A stretch of 64,000 bases of DNA from COE1 sp949066965 (GCA_949066965.1 CARTDA010000005.1:124001-188000); one strand, 5' to 3'. Shown: positions 8,141-16,969, counted from the first letter of the stretch. Translations and numbers: made by a program. The notes: a model not told the origin generated them from the sequence alone.

Positions 8141-8170
8141 CAGGTACCGGATATCCGGTACCTGTTTTTA
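8141..8170 (+). terminator. Intrinsic terminator after hpf
   Basis: CAGGTACCGGA and TCCGGTACCTG form a perfect 11-bp stem with a very tight turn, followed by TTTTTA. A modular hairpin repeat starts in the T-tract. Confidence 0.9.
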
Positions 8171-8270
8171 TGCACACGGGCGTCCAGGTGAAATATGTCA
8201 GCAAGCTGACGGACGCCCGGCGCGGCGAGTAGGGAAGATGAAGCTTCCCTGCTCGTTTGCACAGCCCGAC
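8164..8270 (+). repeat. Modular hairpin repeat, copy 3
   Basis: TTTTTATGCACA is followed by the outer stem GGGCGTCC/GGACGCCC, the inner hairpin GTCAGC/GCTGAC, and a second hairpin around GAGTAGGGAAG...CTTCCCTGCTC, ending TTTGCACA. Confidence 0.8.
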
Positions 8271-8294
8271 TTCCACAGGCATATGGGAAAATGT

Positions 8295-9488
8295 ATGGAA
8301 TCACGCCGTCAGGCATATAATGAACGGATAGTGTATAAAGAATATGGTGATGGTGTGAAGAATAGAATAATGGCATGCCTGCTGCTGGCAACGCTGATTC
8401 TGGGAGCGGGAATTTATCTGTATGAAAACGGATTTCAGGGACTTCCTGCCAGTCAGTCAGGAGGGAATTTTATCAAGTGGGTCGACTTTAACGCGTCAAA
8501 GGAAGCCATGAAAAAAGCATGTCTGCTTGACATAGAGTCATATGAGTCGGATGTGCACCTCGACTGGATTACCCTGCTTGCATATGCCGCTGTGCGGGGA
8601 GGCGGGGAATTTGACAGCAAATCAGCCGGATACATAGACGATGTGGCGCAAAAGCTTGCACAGAAGGAGACGACAAAGGAAGCGCTGACGGAAAAGTATA
8701 AATATTTTTCGTATTATTATGATGCATATTCTGCCGTGCTCGGTGGAATGCTGGGCGAATATGAGATTGAGGAGGAATCCGGAAAATTCCAAAAGAAGTA
8801 CGGATTAAAGGCATTTTCGCCGATTGCGGGAGGGTTTTCGTATCAGGATTATGATGACTTTGGCGTCGGCAGGGATTTTGGATATAAGCGGCAGCACCTT
8901 GGGCATGACATGATGGGGCTTGTCGGCACGCCGATTATTGCATGCGAGTCCGGCTATGTTGAGGCGCTTGGCTGGAACCGGTATGGGGGATGGCGTATCG
9001 GCATCCGCAGCTTTGACAAGAAACGTTATTACTACTATGCACACCTAAGGCAGAACCGGCCATATGCGGAGGGGCTGAAAGAGGGCGATTACGTGACCGC
9101 GGGCGACGTAATCGGGTATATGGGGCATACGGGATACAGTGACAAGGAAAACGTGAATAACATTAAGACCGTACATCTCCATGTGGGGCTGCAGCTTATC
9201 TTCGACGAGTCACAAAAAGACGGCAATAATGAAATATGGGTGGACTTTTACCAGCTTGCGGGATTCCTGAGTGCAAACAGGTGCGAGGTGGTCAGGAATG
9301 ATGCGACCAAGGAGTGGAGAAGAAAGGTTAGGATGAAAGATCCGGCAGTGCCGCAGAAGCAGGATAGCGTGAAAAGTACTTCTAATTGCTTTCAGCAATT
9401 TCCACTCGCAGCAGAGGCTGCTTCGCGGAGAAGTACTAAGTTTCACGCCGAAAAATGCCAAAGTACGGCATTTTTCATAACGATTTGA
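8295..9488 (+). CDS. Membrane-anchored M23-family metallopeptidase
   Basis: This 397-residue protein has one N-terminal membrane segment (MACLLLATLILGAGIYLY), an extracellular helical region, and an M23/LytM peptidase domain. Zinc ligands are visible in HLGHDMMG (HxxxD) and HLHVG (HxH), so it probably cuts peptide cross-links in peptidoglycan. The start is uncertain: the in-frame frame reaches 8121 but that part is terminator and repeat sequence. ATG 8295, GTG 8355 or ATG 8370 are the plausible starts, none with a strong ribosome site. The last 40 or so residues are encoded by a 146-bp dispersed repeat that was inserted at the 3' end, so the native C-terminus has probably been replaced. Confidence 0.8.
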   Translation: MESRRQAYNERIVYKEYGDGVKNRIMACLLLATLILGAGIYLYENGFQGLPASQSGGNFIKWVDFNASKEAMKKACLLDIESYESDVHLDWITLLAYAAVRGGGEFDSKSAGYIDDVAQKLAQKETTKEALTEKYKYFSYYYDAYSAVLGGMLGEYEIEEESGKFQKKYGLKAFSPIAGGFSYQDYDDFGVGRDFGYKRQHLGHDMMGLVGTPIIACESGYVEALGWNRYGGWRIGIRSFDKKRYYYYAHLRQNRPYAEGLKEGDYVTAGDVIGYMGHTGYSDKENVNNIKTVHLHVGLQLIFDESQKDGNNEIWVDFYQLAGFLSANRCEVVRNDATKEWRRKVRMKDPAVPQKQDSVKSTSNCFQQFPLAAEAASRRSTKFHAEKCQSTAFFITI

Positions 9489-9510
9489 GATTCCGCAGAG
9501 CGGAATCATG
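9365..9510 (+). repeat. 146-bp repeat, copy 1
   Basis: This copy is identical base for base to 45910-46055. It contains an outer imperfect stem (GTGAAA-AGTACTTCT with AGAAGTACT...TTTCAC), a terminator-like hairpin GAAAAATGCC/GGCATTTTTC and a small hairpin GATTCCGC/GCGGAATC. It overlaps the end of the M23 gene. Confidence 0.9.
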
Positions 9511-9587
9511 GAGGTTAGTGTGAAAAATACTTCTAAGGCAGCGTTTTTCATATCTATTTGAGCCGTCTAAGGCGGCATGGGGGATTA

Positions 9588-9660
9588 GTGTGAAAAATGA
9601 ATTTTTCACACGCAAATTTGTGCCTGCGGCTCAAAGTTTGCAGGCTGTGGAAAGGGCATG
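9588..9660 (+). repeat. RBS-bearing hairpin repeat, copy 2 (diverged)
   Basis: GTGTGAAAAAT...ATTTTTCACAC forms a hairpin and is followed by GCAAATTTG...CAAAGTTTGC and a GCAGGCTGTGGAAAGG tail resembling the copies at 3262 and 20769. The interval 9511-9790 otherwise holds only degraded repeat pieces. Confidence 0.6.
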
Positions 9661-9791
9661 GTTATTAATATGGAAAATGCACAATAATTTGGCGAAAATG
9701 CGAAGCCGTGCAAGCATACAATACACAAAAACCTATAATTTTAAATGGATAAATTCGTTAAAAATGTAGTAAATATCAAGAAATAAATAGA

Positions 9792-9820
9792 TTGCTTTTT
9801 TTTTAACAATGTGATAAAAT
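9792..9820 (+). promoter_or_regulatory. Promoter of the butyrate operon
   Basis: TTGCTT (9792-9797), a 17-base spacer and TAAAAT (9815-9820) lie 122 bases before the thl start. A Rex-like site lies immediately downstream. Confidence 0.7.
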
Positions 9821-9831
9821 AATCACAATGA

Positions 9832-9849
9832 TTGTGACAAAAATAACAA
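9832..9849 (+). promoter_or_regulatory. Rex-like operator at the butyrate promoter
   Basis: TTGTGA-N6-TAACAA differs from the clostridial Rex consensus TTGTTA-N6-TAACAA by one base, with correct spacing. It sits just past the -10, where a bound repressor would block initiation. Overlapping palindromes (TCACAAT-G-ATTGTGA, 9823-9837) add to the site. Rex is known to sense NADH/NAD+. That Rex acts here is inference. Confidence 0.6.
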
Positions 9850-9941
9850 GCACAATCACACGGAAACGGATGGGTGCCAAGGGCATTACAGCATGATGCC
9901 GGGAACCCGTCACAAGAGTATAAAAGATGGAGGAAAAGAGA

Positions 9942-11126
9942 ATGGCAAAAAAAATCGTATTAGCAGGTGCATGTCGTACGGCAATCGGTACTATGGGTGG
10001 CTCGCTCAGCACAACACCGGTAGCGGAGCTTGGTTCTATTGTAATTAAGGAGGCCTTAAACAGGGCAGGCGTGGCTCCTGACAAGGTTGACCATGTATAC
10101 ATGGGATGTGTTATCCAGGCAGGACAGGGACAGAATGTTGCCCGCCAGTCGGCTGTCAAGGCAGGGCTTCCAATTGAGACACCTGCTGTTACGGTGAATG
10201 TTGTCTGTGGTTCCGGTCTGAACTGTGTCAATATGGCGGCGCAGATGATTCTGGCCGGCGATGCGGATGTTGTTGTGGCAGGCGGTATGGAGAACATGTC
10301 GATGGCTCCGTTTGCGCTTCCCAACGCACGTTTCGGATATAGAATGAACAACGGCACACTGGTGGACACAATGGTCAATGACGCACTGTGGGATGCATTC
10401 AACAACTACCATATGATTCAGACGGCAGACAATATCTGCGACGAGTGGAAGATTACACGCGAAGAACTGGATGCGTTCGCACTCAAGAGCCAGCAGAAGG
10501 CAGAAGCAGCCCAGAAGTCAGGCGCTTTTGACAAGGAAATTGTACCTGTAATGGTTAAGAAGAAAAAGGAAACGGTGGAGTTCAAGGTTGACGAAGGACC
10601 AAGGGCAGGTTCCACAATCGAAGCCCTGGCAAAACTCCGTCCGATTAACAAGGACAAATATGTTACGGCAGGAAATGCATCCGGAATCAATGACGGTGCG
10701 GCGGCGATTGTTGTCATGAGTGAGGAGAAGGCAAAGGAACTCGGTGTAACACCGATGGCTGAGTGGGTTGCAGGCGCACTTGCGGGTGTCAGACCGGAGG
10801 TAATGGGTATTGGACCTGTGGCTGCTACGAAAAAAGTAATGGCGAAGACAGGTATGAAGATTGAGGACTTTGACATTATCGAGGCAAACGAGGCATTTGC
10901 TGCACAGTCCATCGCAGTAGGCAGAGATTTGGGAATTGATGTAGAGAAGCAGCTGAATCCGAACGGAGGCGCAATTGCACTGGGACATCCTGTAGGTGCA
11001 TCCGGCTGCCGCATCCTGGTTACGCTGCTCCATGAGATGGAAGCAAAGGGTGCAAAGACAGGACTTGCTACATTGTGTATCGGTGGCGGCATGGGCTGCT
11101 CAACCATTGTAAAGAAATACGAATAA
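9942..11126 (+). CDS. thl: Acetyl-CoA C-acetyltransferase (thiolase)
   Basis: This 394-residue biosynthetic thiolase joins two acetyl-CoA to acetoacetyl-CoA, the first step of butyrate formation. The acyl-accepting cysteine is in VCGSGLNCVN near residue 88. The GHPVGASGCRI segment carries the catalytic histidine, and CIGGGMG near the C-terminus carries the second cysteine. The start is ATG 9942 behind GGAGGA; the in-frame ATG at 9927 overlaps that ribosome site. It is the first gene of thl-crt-hbd-bcd-etfB-etfA, in pathway order, behind a promoter with a Rex-like site. Confidence 0.96.
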   Translation: MAKKIVLAGACRTAIGTMGGSLSTTPVAELGSIVIKEALNRAGVAPDKVDHVYMGCVIQAGQGQNVARQSAVKAGLPIETPAVTVNVVCGSGLNCVNMAAQMILAGDADVVVAGGMENMSMAPFALPNARFGYRMNNGTLVDTMVNDALWDAFNNYHMIQTADNICDEWKITREELDAFALKSQQKAEAAQKSGAFDKEIVPVMVKKKKETVEFKVDEGPRAGSTIEALAKLRPINKDKYVTAGNASGINDGAAAIVVMSEEKAKELGVTPMAEWVAGALAGVRPEVMGIGPVAATKKVMAKTGMKIEDFDIIEANEAFAAQSIAVGRDLGIDVEKQLNPNGGAIALGHPVGASGCRILVTLLHEMEAKGAKTGLATLCIGGGMGCSTIVKKYE

Positions 11127-11146
11127 AACCGGAACAGCATAAAATG

Positions 11147-11186
11147 ACACATCTAAGGACATACGTATTTATGTCCTTAGATGTGT
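11147..11186 (+). terminator. Strong hairpin between thl and crt
   Basis: A perfect 17-bp stem (11147-11163 with 11170-11186) with a 6-base loop is present. Only a short TTTT follows four bases later, so it may be a partial terminator or an RNA-stability element setting the ratio of thl to the downstream genes. Confidence 0.65.
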
Positions 11187-11245
11187 GAGGTTTTGGAGAG
11201 GCATTTTGACATGGGACGGTCTTGATAGTAAAAATGGAGGTAAGC

Positions 11246-12031
11246 ATGGAATATATACTTTATGAAGCAAACGGCGCAGTCGGCAAGATTACAATTAACC
11301 GTGAAAAGGCATTGAACGCATTGAATTCACAGGTGCTGGACGAACTTAACGAGACACTTGACAGTGTAAACCTCGATGAAATCCGCTGCCTGATTCTGAC
11401 CGGGGCTGGTGCAAAATCATTTGTTGCAGGGGCAGATATCGCGGAGATGAGTACACTTACAAAAGCGGAAGGGGAAGCATTTGGCAAGAAGGGAAATGAT
11501 GTTTTCAGAAAGCTTGAGACATTCCCGATTCCGGTTATCGCGGCGGTAAACGGTTTTGCGCTTGGCGGCGGATGTGAGATTGCAATGAGCTGTGATATCA
11601 GGATCTGCTCGGACAATGCCGTATTTGGACAGCCTGAGGTTGGTCTGGGCATTACACCTGGATTCGGCGGCACACAGAGACTTGCGCGTCTTGTAGGTGC
11701 AGGCATGGCAAAGCAGATGATTTATACCGCAAGAAATATCAAGGCTGACGAGGCATTGCGGATTGGTCTTGTAAATGCCGTTTATTCCGCAGAGGAGCTT
11801 ATGGCGCAGGCAGAGAAGATGGCAGCGGGCATAGCCAAGAATGCACCGATTGCAGTACGCAACTGCAAGAAAGCAATAAACGAAGGTCTTGACGTGGACA
11901 TGGACAAGGCGATTGTGATAGAGGAAAAACTTTTTGGTGACTGTTTCGAGACGGAGGACCAGAAGTATGGTATGGCATTTTTCCTTGATAAAAACAAGGA
12001 AAAAGTAAAGGAACCGTTTAAAAATTGTTAA
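11246..12031 (+). CDS. crt: 3-hydroxybutyryl-CoA dehydratase (crotonase)
   Basis: This 261-residue enoyl-CoA hydratase converts 3-hydroxybutyryl-CoA to crotonyl-CoA. Crotonase-fold motifs are visible: AGADIAEM (oxyanion loop), GFALGGGCEIAMSCDIRI with the first catalytic Glu region, and PEVGLGITPGFGGTQRL with the second. The ATG at 11246 follows TGGAGGT; a TTG-type upstream extension has no support. It is the second gene of the butyrate operon, followed 28 bases later by hbd. Confidence 0.95.
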   Translation: MEYILYEANGAVGKITINREKALNALNSQVLDELNETLDSVNLDEIRCLILTGAGAKSFVAGADIAEMSTLTKAEGEAFGKKGNDVFRKLETFPIPVIAAVNGFALGGGCEIAMSCDIRICSDNAVFGQPEVGLGITPGFGGTQRLARLVGAGMAKQMIYTARNIKADEALRIGLVNAVYSAEELMAQAEKMAAGIAKNAPIAVRNCKKAINEGLDVDMDKAIVIEEKLFGDCFETEDQKYGMAFFLDKNKEKVKEPFKNC

Positions 12032-12059
12032 TTAAAAATATTCTTAAGGAGGACTTACA

Positions 12060-12902
12060 ATGAAAGTAGGTATTATCGGCGCCGGAACAATGGGTTCTGG
12101 TATTGCACAGGCTTTTGCGATGACAGATGGCTATGAGGTTTGCTTATGTGATATTAAGCAGGAGTTTGCAGACGGCGGAAAGGCTAAGATTTTAAAGAAC
12201 CTGAACTTCCTCGTAAGCAAGGAGAAGATTACACAGGAGAAGGCAGACGCCATCGCGGCAAAGATTGCGACAGGATTAAAGGATATCTGTACAGACTGTG
12301 ACCTTGTTATCGAGGTTGCTCCTGAGAAGATGGAAATTAAGAAGACAACCTTTAAGGAGTTACAGGAGATTGTTAAGCCGGAGTGTATTTTTGCAACAAA
12401 TACATCATCCCTTTCTATCACAGAGATGGGTGCAGGTCTTGACCGCCCGCTTATCGGAATGCATTTCTTCAATCCTGCTGACAGAATGAAGCTGGTGGAG
12501 GTAATTGCAGGCGCCAACACACCGGCAGATTTGGTTGAGAAGATTAAGGGCATCGCTTCAGAGATTGGAAAGACTCCTGTTGAGGTGAACGAGGCTGCTG
12601 GTTTTGTTGTGAACAGAATTCTGATTCCTATGATTAACGAGGCAATTAATGTATATGCGGCAGGCGTTGCAAGTGTTGCTGATATTGATGTGGCAATGCA
12701 GCTCGGCGCAAATCATCCGATGGGACCTCTTGCACTCGGTGATTACATAGGTCTTGATATCGTACTTGCCATCATGGAGGTTATCTATGCAGAGACAGGG
12801 GATTCGAAATACGCGCCATCTCCGCTCCTTAGAAAGATGGTACGTGCCGGAAAGCTTGGAAAGAAGACAGGCGTGGGCTTCTACGATTACGCTAAGAAAT
12901 AA
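12060..12902 (+). CDS. hbd: 3-hydroxybutyryl-CoA dehydrogenase
   Basis: This 280-residue NAD(P)-dependent enzyme reduces acetoacetyl-CoA to 3-hydroxybutyryl-CoA. The N-terminal Rossmann motif is GAGTMGSGIAQ. The catalytic His lies in GMHFFNPADRMKLVEVI, and the C-terminal helical dimerisation domain contains GFVVNRILIPMINEA and NHPMGPLALGDYIGLD. The ribosome site AAGGAGG is ideal. It is typical in length for clostridial Hbd. Confidence 0.96.
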   Translation: MKVGIIGAGTMGSGIAQAFAMTDGYEVCLCDIKQEFADGGKAKILKNLNFLVSKEKITQEKADAIAAKIATGLKDICTDCDLVIEVAPEKMEIKKTTFKELQEIVKPECIFATNTSSLSITEMGAGLDRPLIGMHFFNPADRMKLVEVIAGANTPADLVEKIKGIASEIGKTPVEVNEAAGFVVNRILIPMINEAINVYAAGVASVADIDVAMQLGANHPMGPLALGDYIGLDIVLAIMEVIYAETGDSKYAPSPLLRKMVRAGKLGKKTGVGFYDYAKK

Positions 12903-12914
12903 ATTGTCAGGTAA

Positions 12915-12965
12915 GACTACAGCAAGGCGTTGTGCGCATCACACAGCGGCTTGCTGTTCGTAGTT
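12915..12965 (+). other. Structured spacer between hbd and bcd
   Basis: GACTAC-AGCAAG pairs with CTTGCT...GTAGTT, with an inner TGTG/CACA. It is followed by CAGCTTC/GAAGCTG (12974-12997). There is no T-tract, so an mRNA processing or stability structure is more likely than a terminator. Confidence 0.5.
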
Positions 12966-13036
12966 AATAATTTGCAGCTTCGCATGGACATGGAAGCTGT
13001 GGTAAAATAGTTAATTTTAAACGGAGGAATAATAAC

Positions 13037-14203
13037 ATGGATTTTACATTAAGTAAAGAGCATGAGATGGCGAGAACTCTTTTCAGGGAGTTCGCTGAAA
13101 AAGAGGTTAAGCCTCTTGCGGTTGAGGTAGATGAGACAGAAGAATTTCCAAGGGCTACTGTTGAGAAAATGGCAAAGGCTGGTTTTATGGGGATTCCTAT
13201 TCCGAAGGAATACGGCGGACAGGGCTGTGATGTCCTGACATATGCAATGTGCGTGGAGGAGCTTGCGAAGGTTTGCGGTACGACGGCTGTTATCGTATCT
13301 GCGCATACCTCACTTTGCTGTGACCCGATTCTTACATATGGTACAGAAGAGCAGAAACAGAAATATCTGCCAGACCTTGCAAGCGGCAAAAAGATTGGCG
13401 CATTTGGTCTTACAGAGCCTGGCGCCGGTACAGATGCCCAGGGGCAGCAGACAAAGGCTGTGTTAGAGGGTGACGAGTGGGTTCTGAACGGTTCAAAGAT
13501 TTTTATTACAAACGGTAAGGAAGCTGACGTATACGTTATTTTTGCAATTACAGGCGTTGTAGAGAAACGCGGCAGAATGACAAAAGAGATTTCTGCATTT
13601 ATCGTGGAGAAAGGTACACCAGGATTCACATTTGGTACAAAGGAAAAGAAGATGGGTATCCGTGGTTCATCGACATACGAGCTGATTTTCACGGACTGCC
13701 GCATTCCGAAGGAAAATATGTTAGGCCAGCAGGGCAAGGGATTTGGTATCGCAATGCATACACTCGACGGAGGACGTATCGGTATTGCGGCACAGGCGCT
13801 TGGTATCGGAGAGGGCGCACTTGAGAGAACGATTGCATATGTACAGGAGAGAAAGCAGTTTGGACGTGCAATCGGTGCATTCCAGAATACACAGTTCCAG
13901 CTTGCGGATATGGCAACAAAGGCACAGGCTGCACAGTACATGGTATACAAGGCAGCATGCACAAAGGATCAGTATACAAAGGATCACAAGACATCTTACA
14001 ATGTAGAGGCAGCCATGGCAAAATTGTACGCGGCAGAGATGGCTATGGAAGTGACGACAAAGGCTGTCCAGCTGCATGGCGGCTATGGCTACACAAGAGA
14101 GTACGAAGTAGAGCGTATGATGAGAGATGCAAAGATTACCGAAATCTATGAGGGAACAAGCGAAGTTCAGAGAATGGTTATTTCTGCAAATCTGTTAAAG
14201 TAA
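13037..14203 (+). CDS. bcd: Butyryl-CoA dehydrogenase
   Basis: This 388-residue FAD acyl-CoA dehydrogenase reduces crotonyl-CoA to butyryl-CoA. In clostridia it forms a complex with EtfAB that couples the step to ferredoxin reduction (family knowledge). The signature GLTEPGAGTDA, the flavin-binding segment NGSKIFITNG, QLHGGYGYTREYEVERMMRDAKI and the catalytic Glu in IYEGTSEVQRMVI are visible. etfB follows after 69 bases. It is the fourth gene of the operon. Confidence 0.96.
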   Translation: MDFTLSKEHEMARTLFREFAEKEVKPLAVEVDETEEFPRATVEKMAKAGFMGIPIPKEYGGQGCDVLTYAMCVEELAKVCGTTAVIVSAHTSLCCDPILTYGTEEQKQKYLPDLASGKKIGAFGLTEPGAGTDAQGQQTKAVLEGDEWVLNGSKIFITNGKEADVYVIFAITGVVEKRGRMTKEISAFIVEKGTPGFTFGTKEKKMGIRGSSTYELIFTDCRIPKENMLGQQGKGFGIAMHTLDGGRIGIAAQALGIGEGALERTIAYVQERKQFGRAIGAFQNTQFQLADMATKAQAAQYMVYKAACTKDQYTKDHKTSYNVEAAMAKLYAAEMAMEVTTKAVQLHGGYGYTREYEVERMMRDAKITEIYEGTSEVQRMVISANLLK

Positions 14204-14272
14204 GGCGAACGAGAAAGCGCAGCTTTCGAGTGCACGGCGTAATAAAAAAATAAAAATATAAGGAGAAAAAAC

Positions 14273-15055
14273 ATGAAAGTTGTAGTATGTGTGAAACAGG
14301 TACCTGATACAAAAGGTGGCGTTAAGTTCAATCCTGATGGTACACTTGATAGAGCGGCTATGCTGACAATCATGAACCCTGATGACAAGGCAGGTCTTGA
14401 GGCAGCATTGAGATTAAAGGATCAGTATGGTGCGGAAGTAACCGTTGTCACAATGGGACTTCCAAAGGCAGAAGAAGTTCTTCGTGAAGCAATGGCTATG
14501 GGCGCTGACAAGGGTATTCTTGTGACAGACAGGGTTCTTGGCGGAGCGGATACATGGGCTACTTCACAGACACTTGCAGGCGCACTCAGGAACCTTGACT
14601 ATGACCTTATTATCACAGGACGTCAGGCGATTGACGGAGATACGGCACAGGTTGGACCACAGATTTCAGAGCATCTTGGAATTCCTGTTATTTCTTATGC
14701 ACAGAAGATTGAGATTGAGGGAGACAGCGTGGTTGTTGAGCGCCAGTATGATGACAGATATCACGTATTGAAAGCAAAGATGCCTTGCCTGATCACGGCG
14801 CTTGCTGAATTGAATGAGCCTCGTTATATGACTCCGGGTGGAATCTTTGATGCATATAAGGCAGAGATTACCACATGGGGCAGGGCTGACCTGAAGGATG
14901 TGGAGGATTCCAACCTTGGACTGAAAGGTTCACCGACACAGATTGCAAGGGCATCCGACAAGGTCAGAAAAGGAAAGGGTGAGAAGGTTACATTAGATCC
15001 TTCTGAATCTGTAGAATACATTATGAACAAGTTAAAAGAGAAACATGTTATCTAA
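14273..15055 (+). CDS. etfB: Electron transfer flavoprotein subunit beta
   Basis: This 260-residue EtfB carries the nucleotide-binding half with KVVVCVKQVPDT at the start, DLIITGRQAIDGDTAQVGPQ near residue 118 and ALAELNEPRYMTPGGI near 185. It partners EtfA and Bcd for flavin-based electron bifurcation. The ribosome site AAGGAG precedes the ATG. A 145-bp palindromic element separates it from etfA, an unusual gap for two subunits made in equal amounts. Confidence 0.95.
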   Translation: MKVVVCVKQVPDTKGGVKFNPDGTLDRAAMLTIMNPDDKAGLEAALRLKDQYGAEVTVVTMGLPKAEEVLREAMAMGADKGILVTDRVLGGADTWATSQTLAGALRNLDYDLIITGRQAIDGDTAQVGPQISEHLGIPVISYAQKIEIEGDSVVVERQYDDRYHVLKAKMPCLITALAELNEPRYMTPGGIFDAYKAEITTWGRADLKDVEDSNLGLKGSPTQIARASDKVRKGKGEKVTLDPSESVEYIMNKLKEKHVI

Positions 15056-15060
15056 GGAAC

Positions 15061-15205
15061 TGTCAATAAATAATTCATCAATTTGGCTTGTCTAAATGTC
15101 CATCTGCGGCATCAGATAATCTTGACGCAGCCCGCTACGTCTGCGATTATCTTCTTTGCAACTGAACATTTATACGGTGCCAAATTAACAAGTTATTTAT
15201 TGACA
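15061..15205 (+). repeat. Palindromic MITE-like element between etfB and etfA
   Basis: Terminal inverted repeats TGTCAATAAATAA (15061-15073) and TTATTTATTGACA (15193-15205) are perfect. Inside are AATTTGGC/GCCAAATT, TAAATGT/ACATTTA, and GATAAT...CGCAG/CTGCG...ATTATC. The whole element can fold into one long hairpin. No open frame is present. Confidence 0.75.
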
Positions 15206-15261
15206 AGTCCTAATGAAATGGGATAAGAAGTATATTGCTCTTAGAATAATGGAGGTTTATC

Positions 15262-16305
15262 ATGAGTTTAGAAGAATATAAAGGCGTGTTTGTCTTCGCA
15301 CAGCAGGTAGATAACAAGGTAAGCGGCATCGCCCTTGAACTGATTGGCGAAGGAAAGAGACTTGCAGAAAAATTGGAAACAGAAGTAACGGCAGTACTGG
15401 TCGGAAGCGATGTAAAGGGACTGGCAGACGAGCTTGCAGCTTACGGTGCAGACAAGGTTATCGTAGTGGACGATCCGGAGCTGAAGGAATACAGGACGGA
15501 GCCATATGCGCATGCCCTGGCATCTGTCATTAATCAGTACAAGCCTGAAATTTTGCTGGTAGGTGCGACAGCAATCGGCCGTGACCTGGGACCAAGGGTT
15601 TCGGCAAGAGTACATACAGGGCTCACAGCAGACTGTACTTCACTTGAGATTGGGGATTTCCCGATTAATCCGATACCTGGCAAGGAGCAGAAGCACAACC
15701 AGCTGCTTATGACACGTCCTGCATTTGGTGGAAACACAATCGCGACAATCGCATGCCCGGATTTCCGTCCGCAGATGGCCACAGTACGTCCCGGCGTTAT
15801 GCAGAAGCTTGAGAAGAAAGAAGGCGCTAAGGCTTTTGTTGAGGAGTTCAACCCTGGATTTACACCGGACAACAAGTATGTGGAAATCGTTCAGGTTGTA
15901 AAGAACCTGACGGATACGGTTGACATTATGGATGCCAAGATTCTTGTATCTGGCGGACGTGGTGTGGGAAGCCCGGAGAACTTTAAGCTTCTTGATGACC
16001 TTGCTGAGGCAATTGGCGGTACGGTAAGCTGCTCACGTGCGGTAGTGGATGCAGGCTGGAAGAGCAAGGATTTACAGGTTGGACAGACAGGTAAGACGGT
16101 ACGCCCGAATGTATATTTTGCCATCGGTATCTCTGGTGCGATTCAGCATCTGGCAGGCATGGAGGAATCCGATATCATCATTGCAATCAACAAGGATGAG
16201 ACAGCCCCGATTTTTGATGTGGCGGATTATGGAATTGTTGGTGATCTGAATAAGATTGTACCTGCGCTGACAGAGCAGATTAAGGCAGCGGTTGTAAATA
16301 AATAA
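15262..16305 (+). CDS. etfA: Electron transfer flavoprotein subunit alpha
   Basis: This 347-residue EtfA has an N-terminal nucleotide-binding-fold domain and the C-terminal FAD domain with ILVSGGRGVGSPENFKLLDDLAEAIGG, GQTGKTVRPNVYFAIGISGAIQHLAGM and INKDETAPIFDVADYGIVGDL, the Etf-alpha signature. It is the last gene of the butyrate operon and is followed by a strong terminator. The ribosome site is TGGAGGT. Confidence 0.95.
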   Translation: MSLEEYKGVFVFAQQVDNKVSGIALELIGEGKRLAEKLETEVTAVLVGSDVKGLADELAAYGADKVIVVDDPELKEYRTEPYAHALASVINQYKPEILLVGATAIGRDLGPRVSARVHTGLTADCTSLEIGDFPINPIPGKEQKHNQLLMTRPAFGGNTIATIACPDFRPQMATVRPGVMQKLEKKEGAKAFVEEFNPGFTPDNKYVEIVQVVKNLTDTVDIMDAKILVSGGRGVGSPENFKLLDDLAEAIGGTVSCSRAVVDAGWKSKDLQVGQTGKTVRPNVYFAIGISGAIQHLAGMEESDIIIAINKDETAPIFDVADYGIVGDLNKIVPALTEQIKAAVVNK

Positions 16306-16315
16306 AACCAATTGT

Positions 16316-16354
16316 AAAAACCTCAAAGGATTTGTTCTTTTGGGGTTTTTTTTT
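16316..16354 (+). terminator. Terminator of the butyrate operon
   Basis: AAACCTCAAAGGA pairs with TTCTTTTGGGGTTT and is followed by a nine-base T run. Confidence 0.9.
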
Positions 16355-16426
16355 GCCGAAAGATAGGGTATAATCAAGATATGTCGATAAAATATATAAT
16401 ACACATGAGAGATAAGGAGAAAAGGA

Positions 16427-16969
16427 ATGGCATTGACGGAATTAAATACATACACGATAAACGATATTTATAACCTCCCGGATGGACAGCGAGCGGAGCT
16501 GATTAATGGGAAGGTATATTATATGGCACCTGCGACGAGAAACCATCAGAGAATTGTTGGAGAGCTTTTTGCGACAATCCGTGAGCATATCAGGAGAAAC
16601 AGTTTTAAGGGGGAAGTGGATATCACTCCGTTTGGCGTATTTATCGATGCGGATGACAAGAGCTATGTGGAGCCGGATATCTGCATTATCTGTGATGAAA
16701 ATAAGCTTGATGACAGGGGATGCAATGGTGCGCCTGACTGGATTATAGAGGTCGTTTCGCCTGCGAGCAGGAGAATTGACTATACGACGAAGCTCTTTAA
16801 GTACCGTTCTGCAGGAGTACGTGAATACTGGATTGTCGATGCGGATAAGACAAGGGTGATGGTCTATAACTTTTATCAGGATGACATGAATGAGTACAGT
16901 TTTACGGAGGATATCCCGGCAGGAATATATACCGACCTTACAATACGGATGTCCAATCTGGAATTGTAA
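16427..16969 (+). CDS. Uma2-family (DUF820) putative PD-(D/E)XK nuclease
   Basis: This 180-residue protein has the Uma2 pattern: YELINGKVYYMAPATRNHQRI-like N-terminal strand region, then VEPDICIICDENKL, then PDWIIEVVSPASRRIDYTTKLFKYRSAGVREYWIVD. In the family the Asp of EPDI and the Glu-x-x-Ser of IEVVSPAS form a PD-(D/E)XK-type core. Cellular role is unknown. It stands alone between the butyrate operon and the polyamine cluster, with a GAGAAAAGG ribosome site. Confidence 0.85.
   Translation: MALTELNTYTINDIYNLPDGQRAELINGKVYYMAPATRNHQRIVGELFATIREHIRRNSFKGEVDITPFGVFIDADDKSYVEPDICIICDENKLDDRGCNGAPDWIIEVVSPASRRIDYTTKLFKYRSAGVREYWIVDADKTRVMVYNFYQDDMNEYSFTEDIPAGIYTDLTIRMSNLEL

Noticed and set aside
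8121..8294. N-terminal extension of the M23 peptidase frame starting directly at the hpf stop
   Set aside because: It would be translated through a perfect terminator and a dispersed hairpin repeat; no ribosome site precedes it.
9210..9551. Minus-strand open frame over the 146-bp repeat (the same peptide also appears at 45818-46066)
   Set aside because: The identical peptide arises at both repeat copies purely because the DNA repeat is open in that frame; no ribosome site or domain is present.
12964..13962. 332-codon minus-strand open frame opposite bcd
   Set aside because: Shadow of the acyl-CoA dehydrogenase gene.
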